From assembly GCA_963693365.1 (NCBI GenBank), contig CAVNZM010000012.1, positions 4,154,001 to 4,218,000 on the forward strand: a DNA stretch of 64,000 nt, in the 5' to 3' direction. This document shows, one piece after another, positions 40,058-64,000 of the stretch. The DNA comes from Amoebidium appalachense (taxonomy: Eukaryota > Ichthyosporea). Below the pieces are notes generated by a model that was not told where the DNA came from, did no database searches, and was given only the letters and a program-made list of their open reading frames with translations. Position numbers and translations under genes: made by a program. The stretch's first letter is position 1; each line of letters begins with the position of its first letter.

Positions 40058-40934
40058 GTACATTGTGTATAACTACATAATCATCAGAGGAAGAAAAAAA
40101 TTGGTAAGAAGGAGACGGGAAAAAGAAGAGAATAAAACGGAAGAAGTTAGGGGGTCTGGGGAGGAGAGCATGGAGAGAGAGAGACCGACGGACTGATAGC
40201 AAGGGACAAACGCACACACAAACACATTCGTCTCTACACACACAGAGAGAGAGAGGGGGGGGGGGGGGGGGGGAAGAGATGGAGGCTGTATGTCTGTGTG
40301 CGCGCGTGCGCGCGCGCGCGTGTGTGTGAGCGTGCGAGCACGTGCATGTGTGTTTGTGCTTGCGCCGTGTGTTTGTGTGTATATGTATGTGCCCGCACAT
40401 GCCTTCATGCACATCCAGGTTGTTGTTTCAGTTCTGTGCTTTAAGTAGATGGGGAGGGGGAGGGGGGCTTGGGGCAGGGGATGTTACCAGACAGGTAAAA
40501 CAGAACAGGGCAGGCCTTCAATGCAGCTTGTGGGGGAAGATAGACAGAAAATACCATCTCACAGTTCAGCACCGCACTGGGGGTGCAGACGTGTTAGACA
40601 GGTTTCAACAAAGTAAGGAGAAAACAGCAAAAGAAAAACAGAAACTGCCGGAGACACAGGGTTTTTTTCTAGTGGAGATTTAATTCCGTGCACAGCGATC
40701 ATGACGTAACCTTAGAATGGCTTTAATTAAACCCACACGCAGAAGAGACAAAAGAGTTTTCAAGGGTTCTCAATGCAGGTCGGGTACGTGTATAACTCTT
40801 AGTAAAGCAGGTGCATCTTGAGTTGGTGATGCAGACACCTATCTTGGTGCCCATCAAAGACAATTGGGTTACCTTTGGTGGCGAAACTGCTTGATGTGGC
40901 CACCAAAAACCTTGACACTCGAGACTTCCTCCAT
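33585..40934 (-). CDS. ESD: S-formylglutathione hydrolase / esterase D, 10 exons
   Basis: Exons on minus: 40934-40873, 40576-40488, 39525-39427, 39207-39160, 38216-38075, 37354-37300, 35918-35820, 35154-35089, 34320-34201, 33644-33585. The total is 840 nt, 279 aa, against about 282 in animals. It hydrolyses S-formylglutathione to formate and glutathione in formaldehyde detoxification, in the cytosol. The alpha/beta-hydrolase features are intact: GHSMGG nucleophile elbow with S147, then D224 (GKGDKF) and H258 (GYDHSY) as the triad. Hallmarks include [32 protein letters not shown] and the HHAKYL terminus. The N-terminus is short and has no targeting signal. The S147 codon is split by an intron (AG|C). 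Acceptors of the exons at 35918 and 34320 are formed by (CA)n tracts. The introns hold several poly(G)-bracketed repeats. Confidence 0.96.
34681..34912 (+). repeat. Poly(G)-bracketed repeat, copy F
   Basis: A 57-base G run is followed by a diverged head (AATGCATCATAAGAGTAC, then CATGACGGACAACACAATG), a GCAGAGCCCGTTCTCAGGGG junction, and the start of the extended part (TTCGACCCATTCAGC, then CCAACTCAGATACTGC). It is truncated there. It lies in an esterase D intron. Confidence 0.75.
35455..35672 (+). repeat. Poly(G)-bracketed repeat, copy G
   Basis: After a G run it reads TTTGATTGCAATACAGAGTACG, then AAGTACACAATGACGGCAGAC, an A/G-rich insert, and GAGCCCATCCTCAGTAGGGG before another long G run. 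It lies in an esterase D intron. Confidence 0.7.
36361..37083 (+). repeat. Tandem pair of poly(G)-bracketed repeats, copies B and C
   Basis: Copy B (36361 to about 36770) matches copy A at 20588 almost base for base through both halves. After about 50 bp of other sequence and a G run, copy C restarts at about 36826 with TTAATGCGGAACACGG and runs to GGGAGGGTCAACCCG at about 37075, where it is truncated. Both lie in the intron between the esterase D exons at 37300 and 35918. Confidence 0.85.
38680..38831 (+). repeat. Poly(G)-bracketed repeat, copy D (short form)
   Basis: A G run, TTGAATGCGTCATAAAGTAC, GAAGTACACGAGAACAACGG, then a block ending AATAAGCAGAGCCCATCCTC and an interrupted G run. Head only, about 115 bp between the G runs. 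It closely matches the head of copy E (53812-53945) in opposite orientation. Confidence 0.8.
39002..39105. repeat. AT, G and (GT)n composite
   Basis: (AT)n, a G run and a long (GT)n tract in an esterase D intron, just before the acceptor-proximal part of the intron in plus orientation. Confidence 0.9.
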
Positions 40935-42272
40935 TTTCGCCGAAGAAACGTGCACAGACGTTGAACTAAGTCGCAAGTGCTATAGTCGAGAGTCTTTTGG
41001 CAAGCTACATCATAAGGTGTCGCCGTGTGGTGACTTTTCAGTTTTTATGATCGCCGAGTTCAACAGTCAGGAAAGGAAGTTGACGTGAAAGTTTCTTCAA
41101 TAGTCTGCCAAATGCATGACGTTTTAAGATTACTTCTTGTCTCGGCCATGTCAGCAAAATCTTCATTATAGAGTCTAATTTGTTAGACTAATATTTATTT
41201 TTAACCATATATGGGAAATAGGCATTATTTTTTTGGCGCCAAAACACTTCCATATAAAGCATTTGATTCCGCATTTATTCCGCTCGTCCTCCGTAAGTTT
41301 TCCGCACATGACTTGAACTTGCGCAAGTCATTCCCAACCTTGATGAGGTTCGGTACAAGGTATCCGGGCCATGCCTCTGCTCCGGCCCGCGGGTCACCGC
41401 CGGCCCGCGAGCTCCCCGCCCCCACCTCCACCTCTCCCTCTCTCTCCTCTCTCCCCCCCCTGCGCACGTACACACACAAAAGGGGAAAGCACCTGTGCTC
41501 TTTCTGTTGGTGTAGTGCTGGGGCCCGGGTTCCTGCTAAGCCCTTGATTGAAAGCGGCTACAAGTGTACGTTAGGAGCATCGTCTGTAGGTGAGATTCGC
41601 CTTAGTTGCAGCATACGGACAACTTGTTGGCGTCATGTAGCTGGCGTAGAGAGGACGTACTTTGGGTTGCGGTGATATAGTTGAGACTACTGGGATATTA
41701 TGTAGCTTTTTTTTCTGGTCAAGACAAACCGCAAGTTTTCGTTACAGTCTTTCAGCTACGACCCATTTTAAACCGTGTTGTGGGACGGACGAAAAGAGGA
41801 AGTGTACGGCAGCTTGCCAAAAGGTGTTGGGCAAACACATGACTGAACAGGCAAAACGAAATTCGAGCTTACAGCGTCTACTGAAACTCTTATTCAGGGA
41901 ATTCATTTTTTGATATGCTAGGGAAACAATTCTTGTGATTGAGATTTTAGCTACACTCTTTTCGTTAACTTCTTTGAAAGCTTGATTCAGTTTGAAAGCT
42001 GGAGGCAGGAAGAGGTTAAGGGAAGAGGTTAAGGGCTTTGGGGGAACACAGGGTGTGCAGAAAGAGAGGCCGCATGGCTACGTCTTGTACAAGCACACTT
42101 TGCTGTGTAGATTCCGCTGTGTTGCGTCAGCATATATGTTGTTGGAGATGGCCACAGGAACACTTGCATACACGCGCCACCTCACCTGCAGGCATCATGG
42201 ATTCACAACACTCGCACGCACAAACACATACACTATCACACATCCACAAACATGCGCGCGTGCGCGTGCGCG

Positions 42273-42328
<56 letters not shown>

Positions 42329-42670
42329 CACTCACACCTATGCCTGCGCAAACACGTCTGCACACATACAAATACTCTACTTCTCTATGCTCTACACGTG
42401 CACACCTATAGATCGGGAAAGAATATATGTACACTCACAAGGGATTCACGGACCAAGTTTTAGCAGAAAACGTACAATCAAAAATTGATGGAGAACCGAT
42501 CGTGAACTGGAGCTTAAGGTCGACCGCAGATTGCTTTTGCAACACCAAACTACGCCATGATTTCTTATCCAGAGCCGTGAACCTCATCTCACGTGAAAAA
42601 AAAAAAAAAAAAAAGATGAGCACACTCTTTTTCACAATTTCCATGTTTTTTCTTGCTTGCAGGATCAGCC
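40935..42670. other. Divergent intergenic region between esterase D and NDUFS1
   Basis: The start codons of esterase D (minus) and NDUFS1 (plus) are 1.7 kb apart. A TTCTTGCTTGCAG acceptor ends at 42661, ten bases before the NDUFS1 ATG, so a 5' UTR exon should lie upstream; I could not place it. GC-rich sequence at about 41380-41460 and a (CA)n tract at 42277-42326 are present. The 154-codon frame at 41211-41675 has no recognisable features. Confidence 0.55.
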
Positions 42671-56650
<13,980 letters not shown>

Positions 56651-57378
56651 AAACCTTTTTTTTTTTTTTTTTTTGTCGTGTGAGTGCATGTCAACGACAA
56701 CTCAAGAGTGTTCACCGTTGGGACCCACGTTAAGATAAGATATCGCAGGACTCGCCTATAGCATGTTTTAGCATGTTGACAGAGATTAAATGTATGGGTA
56801 GTACGTCGGGATCGCTGTGTGGTAATGAATCAATAAAGGTGCGAGTTGCTTTCGTTTGCCCCACAACGGGTATTAACCTGCTGTCTGTGTGTGCACGTGT
56901 GGCTGTCAGGCCCCTGTGCATTTCTTGTGCAAATGTGGCTGTTGAAGATTTCTGCCTGTGTGTCTTGGCATTCCCCTATCTAGGACAGCTGCCATGCTGC
57001 GATTTTTGCTCTTATTGCTCGAATTCACTCCCCAATATGTACGTCAATGTGGTTTCGTGTTGGCGGGGTGGGCGTGTTGTGTTGGTGAGTCCTGTGCAAC
57101 AAGAATCCCCCCCTTCTCTCTCTCGAGGCTCTCTCTCTCTCTCCCCCCCCCCCGCCCCCCGCCCCCCACCCCCCCCCCCCTCCTCTCTCTCTCTCCCCCC
57201 TCCCCTCTCTCTCCCTCCCTCCCTCCCTCTCCCTCTCCCTCTGAGACTCCCTCTCCCTCCCTCCCACTCTCTCTCTCCCCCTCTCCCTCTCTCTCCCCCC
57301 TCCCCCCCCCCCCCCTCTCTCTCTCTCTAACCTATCTCTAACCTCCCTCCCTCTCTCCCTCCCTCTCTCTCGCTACCC

Positions 57379-57409
<31 letters not shown>

Positions 57410-57514
57410 ACACACGGCAGCAGATCTGGAACACCAGGGTGTTTCTAAAAATAGAAAGCTAAAAATAGAGCCGGCCGTGACCCCCCCCCCCCCCCAACCC
57501 ACCCACACGTGCAC

Positions 57515-57569
<55 letters not shown>

Positions 57570-59000
57570 ACCACCACCACCACCACCACCACCACCACCA
57601 CCACCACTACCAAATAGGGCTGCAGCACAGCGATACACAAGCTACATTATAATTATGTGTGTGTATCCACCGACCATGTGGCCACCTTGTACACATGGGT
57701 CCGTGACAGTCTCACAGATCTACGCCGTGAATCGTTACAGTGCGTTTGGCCAATAGATGAAACGCCCATCATAGTATCCTAAGGGAGGCTATTCCTAGGC
57801 CTGCGCGGCTGGGAATGCATGCCCATCCGACGAGGAACCGTGCGGGCATAAAGCGTCGATTGGCGCATATTCTCAAACACAAGCAGTACATACTCAGTGA
57901 AGATAGAAGCAAGAAATCTAGAGTAGACCTACCAAATAAGCAGTTATCATGCCGAAGTGTACACGTGTACGTGGTTGCCAAGGTGGCGGGATCACAGCAC
58001 GTGCTTGGATATCGATGCGATAAAAAAATTGAAGCCAATGGCATCTTAGATTCTTGTCGTCATTGTTTGTGCTAGGCTTGAAAATGATTGGTAGTTGATG
58101 CACGTGTGTTGCTCACACTCAATATGCTCAGGCTGGCAGCATACGCAATGCGTGCGCCACAGTGCTCCCTTGCTGATCACACGCTGATCCCACAGCACAG
58201 AGCACTTATTGCTTTATTCAATCCCTAGCTAGTACATAAGTATTATTTATTTTAGTGTGACTGGACTCTTTTACTTCTGCTCTTTTAATTTGCATGCAAG
58301 TCACTGCTTATCAATACGGTACTTTTTTTTTTTTGGAATTCTGAGCTTGGGCGATGCCCGGGACTGGTGCGTTTTCCGCGCAAAATTCCTGTGTGCGTTC
58401 CAGGGAGGCATGCACAGCCAATCAGGTGCGTGCTCTAGCCAGCAACCTTCTGATTGGGCAATAATGATAGCCTAAGGCTTTCTCAACCAGATATGCTCGA
58501 TCGCTGGCCTCACGGCCCTCGTGCGCCTACACCAGAGTGAATGTAAAAATAGTACAATTTTGATGAATTGCTTGATTTTCCGTATTTATTGCCAGGAAAA
58601 CCGGCTGTTACACCACATACTTTATTTATTTTACCTGCATGAGCGAGCATATTCAGCTTGTATGGCGTTCACATCACAGCAGCCGATTCAAAAACTGGAA
58701 CGGATTTGCACAATGGTCATTGGCCAGCATTAAGAGAACTAACCAATAGTTAGGCAGTCTGGGAGATAAGCATAATTTGGGAAAATCCACAAAACTTAAT
58801 CAACGCCAGAAATAAGCTTACAGGCTTTTTCAAAGGCCCTATAGTGCATATTTTCCAGGGGAAAAAAAACAAACTATAATTGAAATTTTGTAATGCTTTA
58901 TGATTGTCATTTTCGTTTTATACGCTCTAGCTACCCTAGCAACCGCTTGCTTGTTTAATGTGTTTTGCCACCCTCAGATTCCAACTATCTACAACCAGCA
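56651..59000. repeat. Intergenic region with CT/C, C and CA/CCA tracts
   Basis: NDUFS1 3' flank: a T run at 56658-56673, then C/CT-rich sequence at about 57106-57396, C runs, (CA)n at about 57512-57567 and (CCA)n at about 57567-57608. From about 57620 to 59000 the sequence is unique and AT-richer, with CCAAT/ATTGG motifs (for example 58419, 58452, 58743) but no assignable gene before the cyclin. Confidence 0.65.
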
Positions 59001-59007
59001 TATAAAA
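59001..59007 (+). promoter_or_regulatory. TATA box of the cyclin gene
   Basis: TATAAAA lies 130 bp upstream of the cyclin ATG. A CCAAT motif lies at 58743-58747. Confidence 0.55.
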
Positions 59008-59130
59008 AGCTCGCCGCACACGGAACGCGCATTCAGTTTTATCAACTCAAACGCTCAAGCACAAGTGTTCACGTTACGGCCTTCATCATTTTTGAGTGTT
59101 ACCGTAAACTCGTCATAATATCCTGTAAAA

Positions 59131-59847
59131 ATGGAGTTTTCAATTAGGAAAAACACATGTGAATACCATGGCGTCTTAGGCCTTCCTCTGGGCGCATTTG
59201 TTCAACGCGTAATGGTAAAAGCAGGCATGACAAAGGGGAAATTTCTCGTTGGGCTAATATACGCACACCGGACAAACGAAGCCGCTGAATCTGCCAAAGC
59301 TAATCACAATACACCATGCAGCAACGTACACCTAGACCTCCCTGAATGCCCACACTGTATGTTTCTTACCACGTGTGTGCTCGCACAGAAATACATGGAC
59401 GACGTCACACACACAAACAGGTGGTGGGCTCAGACAGGCGGCGTTTCACTACGCACACTCAACCGAATGGAACGTGACGTTCTCAGCATTCTCTCCTTTG
59501 ACCTCAACGTCTCACCCGAAACTTTTCAAAAGTGGATTGAGAGCTACCAAGCGATCAAAGACAACGGCTACAAACTTGTTCTTGTTGCCTTGCGCATGCA
59601 GATTTTCTCGACGAAACCCGCGATAACAGAAAACGTGGAGCCCGCGGCCGCACAGTTGCAGCCAACGAAAACTACGGACACTTGTGCGGAGGATGATTCT
59701 TGTGCTGTTGTTGAAGATGCAACGGACTTGGGTGTGCTCACTCCTCCCGCCACGCCCCTTCCTTCTCGTCCCCGTTATGAGCGGCGTGTTTCCCGCCGCG
59801 GCACCGTCCCCCAACCTTATTCTCGCTCAATCAGTGTGCCTGCTTAA
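59131..59847 (+). CDS. PHO80/Pcl-type cyclin
   Basis: An intronless 238-residue protein. The cyclin box spans about 15-140: LGAFVQRVMVKAG helix, CMFLTTCVLAQKYMDD with the typical Ala-x-Lys-Tyr-x-Asp-Asp signature, then TNRWWAQTGGVSLRTLN, MERDVLSILSFDL and the SPETFQKWIESY end. That order matches cyclins that pair with Pho85/CDK5-class kinases in phosphate, cell-cycle or polarity control. The C-terminal 90 residues look disordered: an acidic stretch, then TPPATP (proline-directed sites) and two basophilic sites, RRVS and RRGT. The ATG at 59131 is preceded by AAAA and fits the TATA position. It may itself be phosphorylated by its CDK and by PKA-like kinases; that is inference. The subfamily is not resolved. 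Confidence 0.85.
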   Translation: MEFSIRKNTCEYHGVLGLPLGAFVQRVMVKAGMTKGKFLVGLIYAHRTNEAAESAKANHNTPCSNVHLDLPECPHCMFLTTCVLAQKYMDDVTHTNRWWAQTGGVSLRTLNRMERDVLSILSFDLNVSPETFQKWIESYQAIKDNGYKLVLVALRMQIFSTKPAITENVEPAAAQLQPTKTTDTCAEDDSCAVVEDATDLGVLTPPATPLPSRPRYERRVSRRGTVPQPYSRSISVPA

Positions 59848-60570
59848 AATGTTAATTCATCCTTGCCGCTGGGAAGCAGTGTGTAATGGATCATTCTAGT
59901 TATATATTAAGTTACCTCCGATGTGTTTACTTCTAGTTAGTTTAAACACATATGTAGTGATTGATTGAAGAATGAACATTGATAAGTCGTTAAAGAATCC
60001 GAATGAATGATGTTTCTAAATGCTGCTGCGAACTTTTCTTTCTTTTTGTCCCAAAGCCTTTGGAGTGTAAAGTTATAACAAACAGTAGTAGCTGGACCAT
60101 GGTTTTTTTTTTTCGCCTGCCTTAGTTTGGCAAATGTTGGCCAATATTCGGCAGGGGAGTCTTCTTTATAAGCGTCGAATAATGCTATTTAAAAACAACG
60201 TGCACCCCGACCGGTTCGGGTGCAGAAATAAGGACCGTTAATGTATAAAGCAAATACGAATCGAAAATTCAGTTTGCGCAAAGAGCGGAACCGTTTGAAA
60301 TGTAGAAAAATGTGCGAGCATGTGTGCGACTGAAAGTCATACGCAGTGCCCACCCTGCCCATGCACTAGCATAGTAACACAATGTTCTACAATGAGCATT
60401 GGTCACGCGCATTACATATGCGCCCCCCCCCCCCCCCCCTCCCCCCAAACCCCCCTCCCTTCTCCGCGGCGGCGTCTGGATCTTATGGCTCCCGGATCTG
60501 ACCCCCCCTCCCCCCCCTCCCCTCCCCTCCCCTCTCTCTCTCCCAGGCCTCTTCTTTTTCTTTCTTCTTT

Positions 60571-60611
<41 letters not shown>

Positions 60612-60654
60612 GTCAAGGGTGGGTGGGTGGGTGCCACTGGGGGGGTGGGGGGGG

Positions 60655-60711
<57 letters not shown>

Positions 60712-61782
60712 TTCACAGTTCAGAAAAAAAAAATTTCCAAGAAAGTATATTTACAGACTTCTGGACCATTGCATGTTCTCCCATCCTGTTTGAGAGTTAC
60801 GGTCGAACAATCAGTTGCAAACACACACTGCATAACTTCACATATATCAACCTGGTTACTCATCGATCCTACGCTCCAAAAGGTGTCCACTCATGCACAG
60901 AGACAAAAAATGTTTTCGAATATTCGTTGTGTGAGTACACCTTCACCACACGAAATCCGATTCGTTGAATAAATGTAACGAGCAAAAACACGGCAGTCCA
61001 TGTTTGCTACCCATCCAAAAAAATGGTGGTACTAGGCTGAATAAAACGTTTTAATATTTGGGGGTCCTGTGCAGGGGAGGGGGAGAGGGGAGGAGGAGGG
61101 GGGAGGGGGAGGGGGGAGGGGGGTTGGGAGGGAGGGACATGTTGGGCCCAGACTCTTGCACTAATCAAATGCTTTGAAGGCATCAAAACGACATGTGCGG
61201 TATTTAAATTATGCTGGGTGATTCATGCCATAATATTGAATGGTGTTAACTCAATGACCCCGTGCTACTTAACAATGTTTTTATTCTGGGTTTTCGAGAT
61301 GGTACGATTAAAGACTTCAGTTATGTCACGGAAAGCTACCAAAATTCCATGGTTCTTAACCTAACCGTTGTGACACATGAACTCTTCGACCACTTTAAAG
61401 CAAATCTGCGCTACTTAAGATCTTGCTAAAAATTCATGTGGGGCTCACAGAATACATTTCTGGTTGTAAACGTATGGAACTATGAACTATGGTGAATTTG
61501 AACTTATAAAAGTATATATATGCTATTTTGAAAGCACCATCTATGTATTGCACTTTGGACCTTGTCAAAGTAATTACCACAACATAATACCTTTGACTTT
61601 GCCTAATAAGGGTAAATTTGCGACAATTCAACAACCGTTTTGAGTAAGGGTAAATTTCTGAAAATTTTGACCTCGTTATAAAAACACTATAATGCTACAG
61701 CACGAACATCAACCCAACAGACACGAATGTCGCTTATGAAAAGATCTAATAAGAACAAAACCCAAAAGTCATGAAGGGGCTA

Positions 61783-61841
<59 letters not shown>

Positions 61842-61864
61842 AAGGACCAACATATATCCCCCCC

Positions 61865-61907
<43 letters not shown>

Positions 61908-61955
61908 AAAGAAAGAAAAAAAAAAGAAAGAAAAAACACCCCCATTGGTCATATA
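59848..61955. other. Intergenic region with T-G homopolymers
   Basis: The cyclin 3' flank is unique and AT-rich. A T-run/G-run composite lies at about 60570-60710 and a G-rich patch at about 61074-61136. Near 61783-61839 (CA)n precedes C and A runs at about 61867-61911. No gene is seen. Confidence 0.6.
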
Positions 61956-62663
61956 TCAGCACGTCACGACCGCCGCGTACAAATTCTCCTGCCTCTTAAC
62001 AAACCTAGGATACACATCCTTAAATAAAATCATTTCTATGTGTGCCTGCGCCTCCTCCACCCATTCTACAAGCACCTCCATCCCCACAACCGAGCTAGTC
62101 TCAGACCCCGCCTCCTCCTTCCCTTTATCCCCCTTGGAACCAGGGACAAGATTTTCCACGTTACTATCCCCCCAATCACCCGCTATCATCTCCCAGAAAT
62201 TTACAACACTGCTGCCGTTTGCACCATCAACCGATTTTTGAGGGTTCTCTTTTTCCTTCCCACCTTGGGAATCAGCGATGGATATTTCTATTACATCATC
62301 CACTCCTCTCCTTTTTATCATCCCCAGATATCCAACTCGCGGCTCACTCGAGCTCCCAGACTTCGTGCATGATTCTCCTCCAATCCCACGCAACCCTCCC
62401 CTACGCCGTTTGCCCACGTGACCAAATTTGTCGACATTTGGCTTGGAAGATTGACCTGTTTGGGGGAGTTTGCTCTGACGAATTTTCGAACCAGCTCCAC
62501 CGCAGAGTCGATCACTGATTGGTCACTTTCGCCCTTTTCCCGCACCAACCAGAGGAAGTCTTCCGCCGCCTTCCAGAAGAGGAGGTTTCTTCGCAGTATT
62601 CCTTGCGGACGTGTGACTCGAAAAGATGAGCCACCTGTTTTTTTTTAAAAAAAAACGTTTTTT

Positions 62664-62694
<31 letters not shown>

Positions 62695-62739
62695 GGGGGG
62701 GGGAGAATGGGGGTATGAGTGTGGGTGTGGGTGTGTGTG

Positions 62740-62774
<35 letters not shown>

Positions 62775-62783
62775 CGTGTGTGT

Positions 62784-62870
<87 letters not shown>

Positions 62871-63024
62871 CGCGCCCGCGCGCGCGTGTGGGTGGGTGTG
62901 GGTGTGGGTGTTCAGGAGCGAGAGTTGCCACAAGGAGAGGCAGGAAGGGGAGGACGGGAGAGTGGGGCAAGGGGAGCATTGAAAATAAAGTGTTGGCAAC
63001 ACAAAAACACCACTTCCCTTTTAG

Positions 63025-63063
<39 letters not shown>

Positions 63064-63435
63064 CCCCTCCCTCACTCCGCAGACCCAAAAGCTAATGTAG
63101 CCGCCGCCACCACGGACGGACCCTCTCAATTCTTGACCCCATTTTGCTCCCCCCATCTCTTTGTCGTCAGTTATCGTCGATCAAAACGGTTAAAACAATG
63201 TTCGTAGTTGATATTCAGTGGCAGAAGATAAATTTATATGCAGCCCTCAGTGAGATAAAGTTATTGTTAGTAATAATCCGTGGTCCCACGAGCCTTTTAA
63301 AACATGAAATTTTCGCGTACCTTTGGATATTTTTCGGGATTTCTCAGCAGCTGGCTGCACTTTGTTATGTCCATCGGTGCCACCGGACCGGCACCCCAAA
63401 CTTCCAGCATCTGAACAACGGCCTGAAGGGAATCC
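61956..63435 (-). pseudogene. RGS-domain gene, 5' incomplete, with apparent one-base frameshift
   Basis: Three segments on minus together make an RGS box. Exon a (63435-63321, donor GTACGC) reads DSLQAVVQMLEVWG and ends RNPEKYPK. Exon b starts at 62634 with VAHLFESHVRKEYCEE, but the next residues, NLLFWKAAEDFLWLV and onward to PKQVNLPSQMSTNL, are in another frame. One A appears to be missing in the GAAGAAAC string near 62586-62592. The terminal segment, ending at TGA 61958-61956, carries VEEAQAHIEMILFKDVYPRF and RQENLYA in the third frame. It is reached through an intron I could not place, or a second indel, between about 62430 and 62080. RGS boxes accelerate GTP hydrolysis by G-alpha at the membrane. 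Upstream exons lie beyond 63435 and probably outside the window. It may be an intact gene with a base error, or a pseudogene. Confidence 0.7.
62660..63060. repeat. G, GT/GC and C simple sequence in the RGS intron
   Basis: G run at about 62679-62703, GT repeat with GCGC patches at about 62730-62912, and a C run at about 63026-63060, all between RGS exons a and b. Confidence 0.9.
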
Positions 63436-63829
63436 CTGTGAATTTTTTTTTTTTTTTGGGGGGGGGGGGGTCCATGGGTAAGGTTTTGAAAATTCGGTGG
63501 TCGATTTCTCAGGTGAGGCTCTTTAAAATCTGGTGACAGTACTACTTGAAGTGAGTGCTAAGTAACTGATACATTTGTCGGAAAATAGAAAATGCAAGAA
63601 TAAGCGTGATTTGGCGCCAATCAGAAATGAATGTTTGTGGTCAATGACTCACACGGGAGGGACATATCCCAAGCAATACCACAGGATTGACACCATGCAT
63701 TTGACCATGTAAAACTTTACGATAACATATAAAACTCTTTCCCCAATAAAAAGCTGTGTGTGTGTACACGCGCGCACCCAAATATGTCTAGTAATACCTA
63801 ACCATGCGATGAAAATCTTGTGGTTTTTT

Positions 63830-63890
<61 letters not shown>

Positions 63891-64000
63891 TCTACACGAA
63901 ATGCTGCAAAAGAATGAAACAATTAAGATGCAAACAACGGAACATCCGCGAGGAGAAATGAAAGGAGGGATGGGGAGGGGAGTTGGTGGGGGGGGGGGGG
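63436..64000. repeat. Right edge: T-G homopolymers and unique sequence
   Basis: T then G runs at 63443-63470 and again at about 63823-63888 (G49), and a G-rich end. I find no further RGS exon here, although the phase of exon a requires one upstream. Confidence 0.6.

Overview
The window is nuclear DNA from an intron-rich eukaryote. I see GT-AG spliced genes, TATA and CCAAT promoters, a mitochondrial complex I subunit with a presequence, calcium-binding EGF modules, a DOMON/cytochrome b561 protein and an RGS-domain gene. EGF modules carried on phase-1 exons, together with RGS and a Thr-rich secreted chitinase, point to an opisthokont, most likely a unicellular holozoan. That placement is inference. 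More than half of the window is simple sequence: (CA)n, (CT)n, (GA)n, long G/C and T/A homopolymers and mixtures of these. Most of the longest apparent reading frames are artefacts of those repeats.

Layout. 1-4400: no recognised gene. 4507-6443: two nearly identical intronless four-TM (claudin/PMP22-like) genes, head to head around an 830-bp promoter region with a TATATAAA box on each strand; the minus copy has AGG where the plus copy has its ATG. 6600-12700: microsatellites and several hairpin-forming repeats. 12949-15714: an intronless secreted GH18 chitinase behind a CCAAT/TATA promoter and a 12-codon uORF. 15715-18690: simple sequence. 18692-31915 (minus): an 18-exon gene, 808 aa, with signal peptide, acidic linker, four EGF domains, DOMON and cytochrome b561. 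33585-40934 (minus): a 10-exon S-formylglutathione hydrolase/esterase D (279 aa). 42671-56650 (plus): a 17-exon NDUFS1, the 75-kDa complex I subunit (719 aa). 59131-59847: an intronless PHO80/Pcl-type cyclin. 61956-63435 (minus, incomplete): an RGS-domain gene with an apparent one-base frameshift.

I built the three large gene models by hand. Every junction keeps phase, and the exon lengths sum to whole codon counts. They are housekeeping or membrane redox functions (respiratory electron entry, formaldehyde/glutathione detoxification, transmembrane electron transfer) and show no operon-like link. The intronless genes (tetraspan pair, chitinase, cyclin) have TATA boxes; the spliced genes have none that I could find.

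The least explained signal is a dispersed repeat family of at least ten copies, almost all in introns. Each is bounded by poly(G) tracts and shares short terminal motifs. A second is that (CA)n microsatellites themselves form the 3' splice sites of at least six introns.
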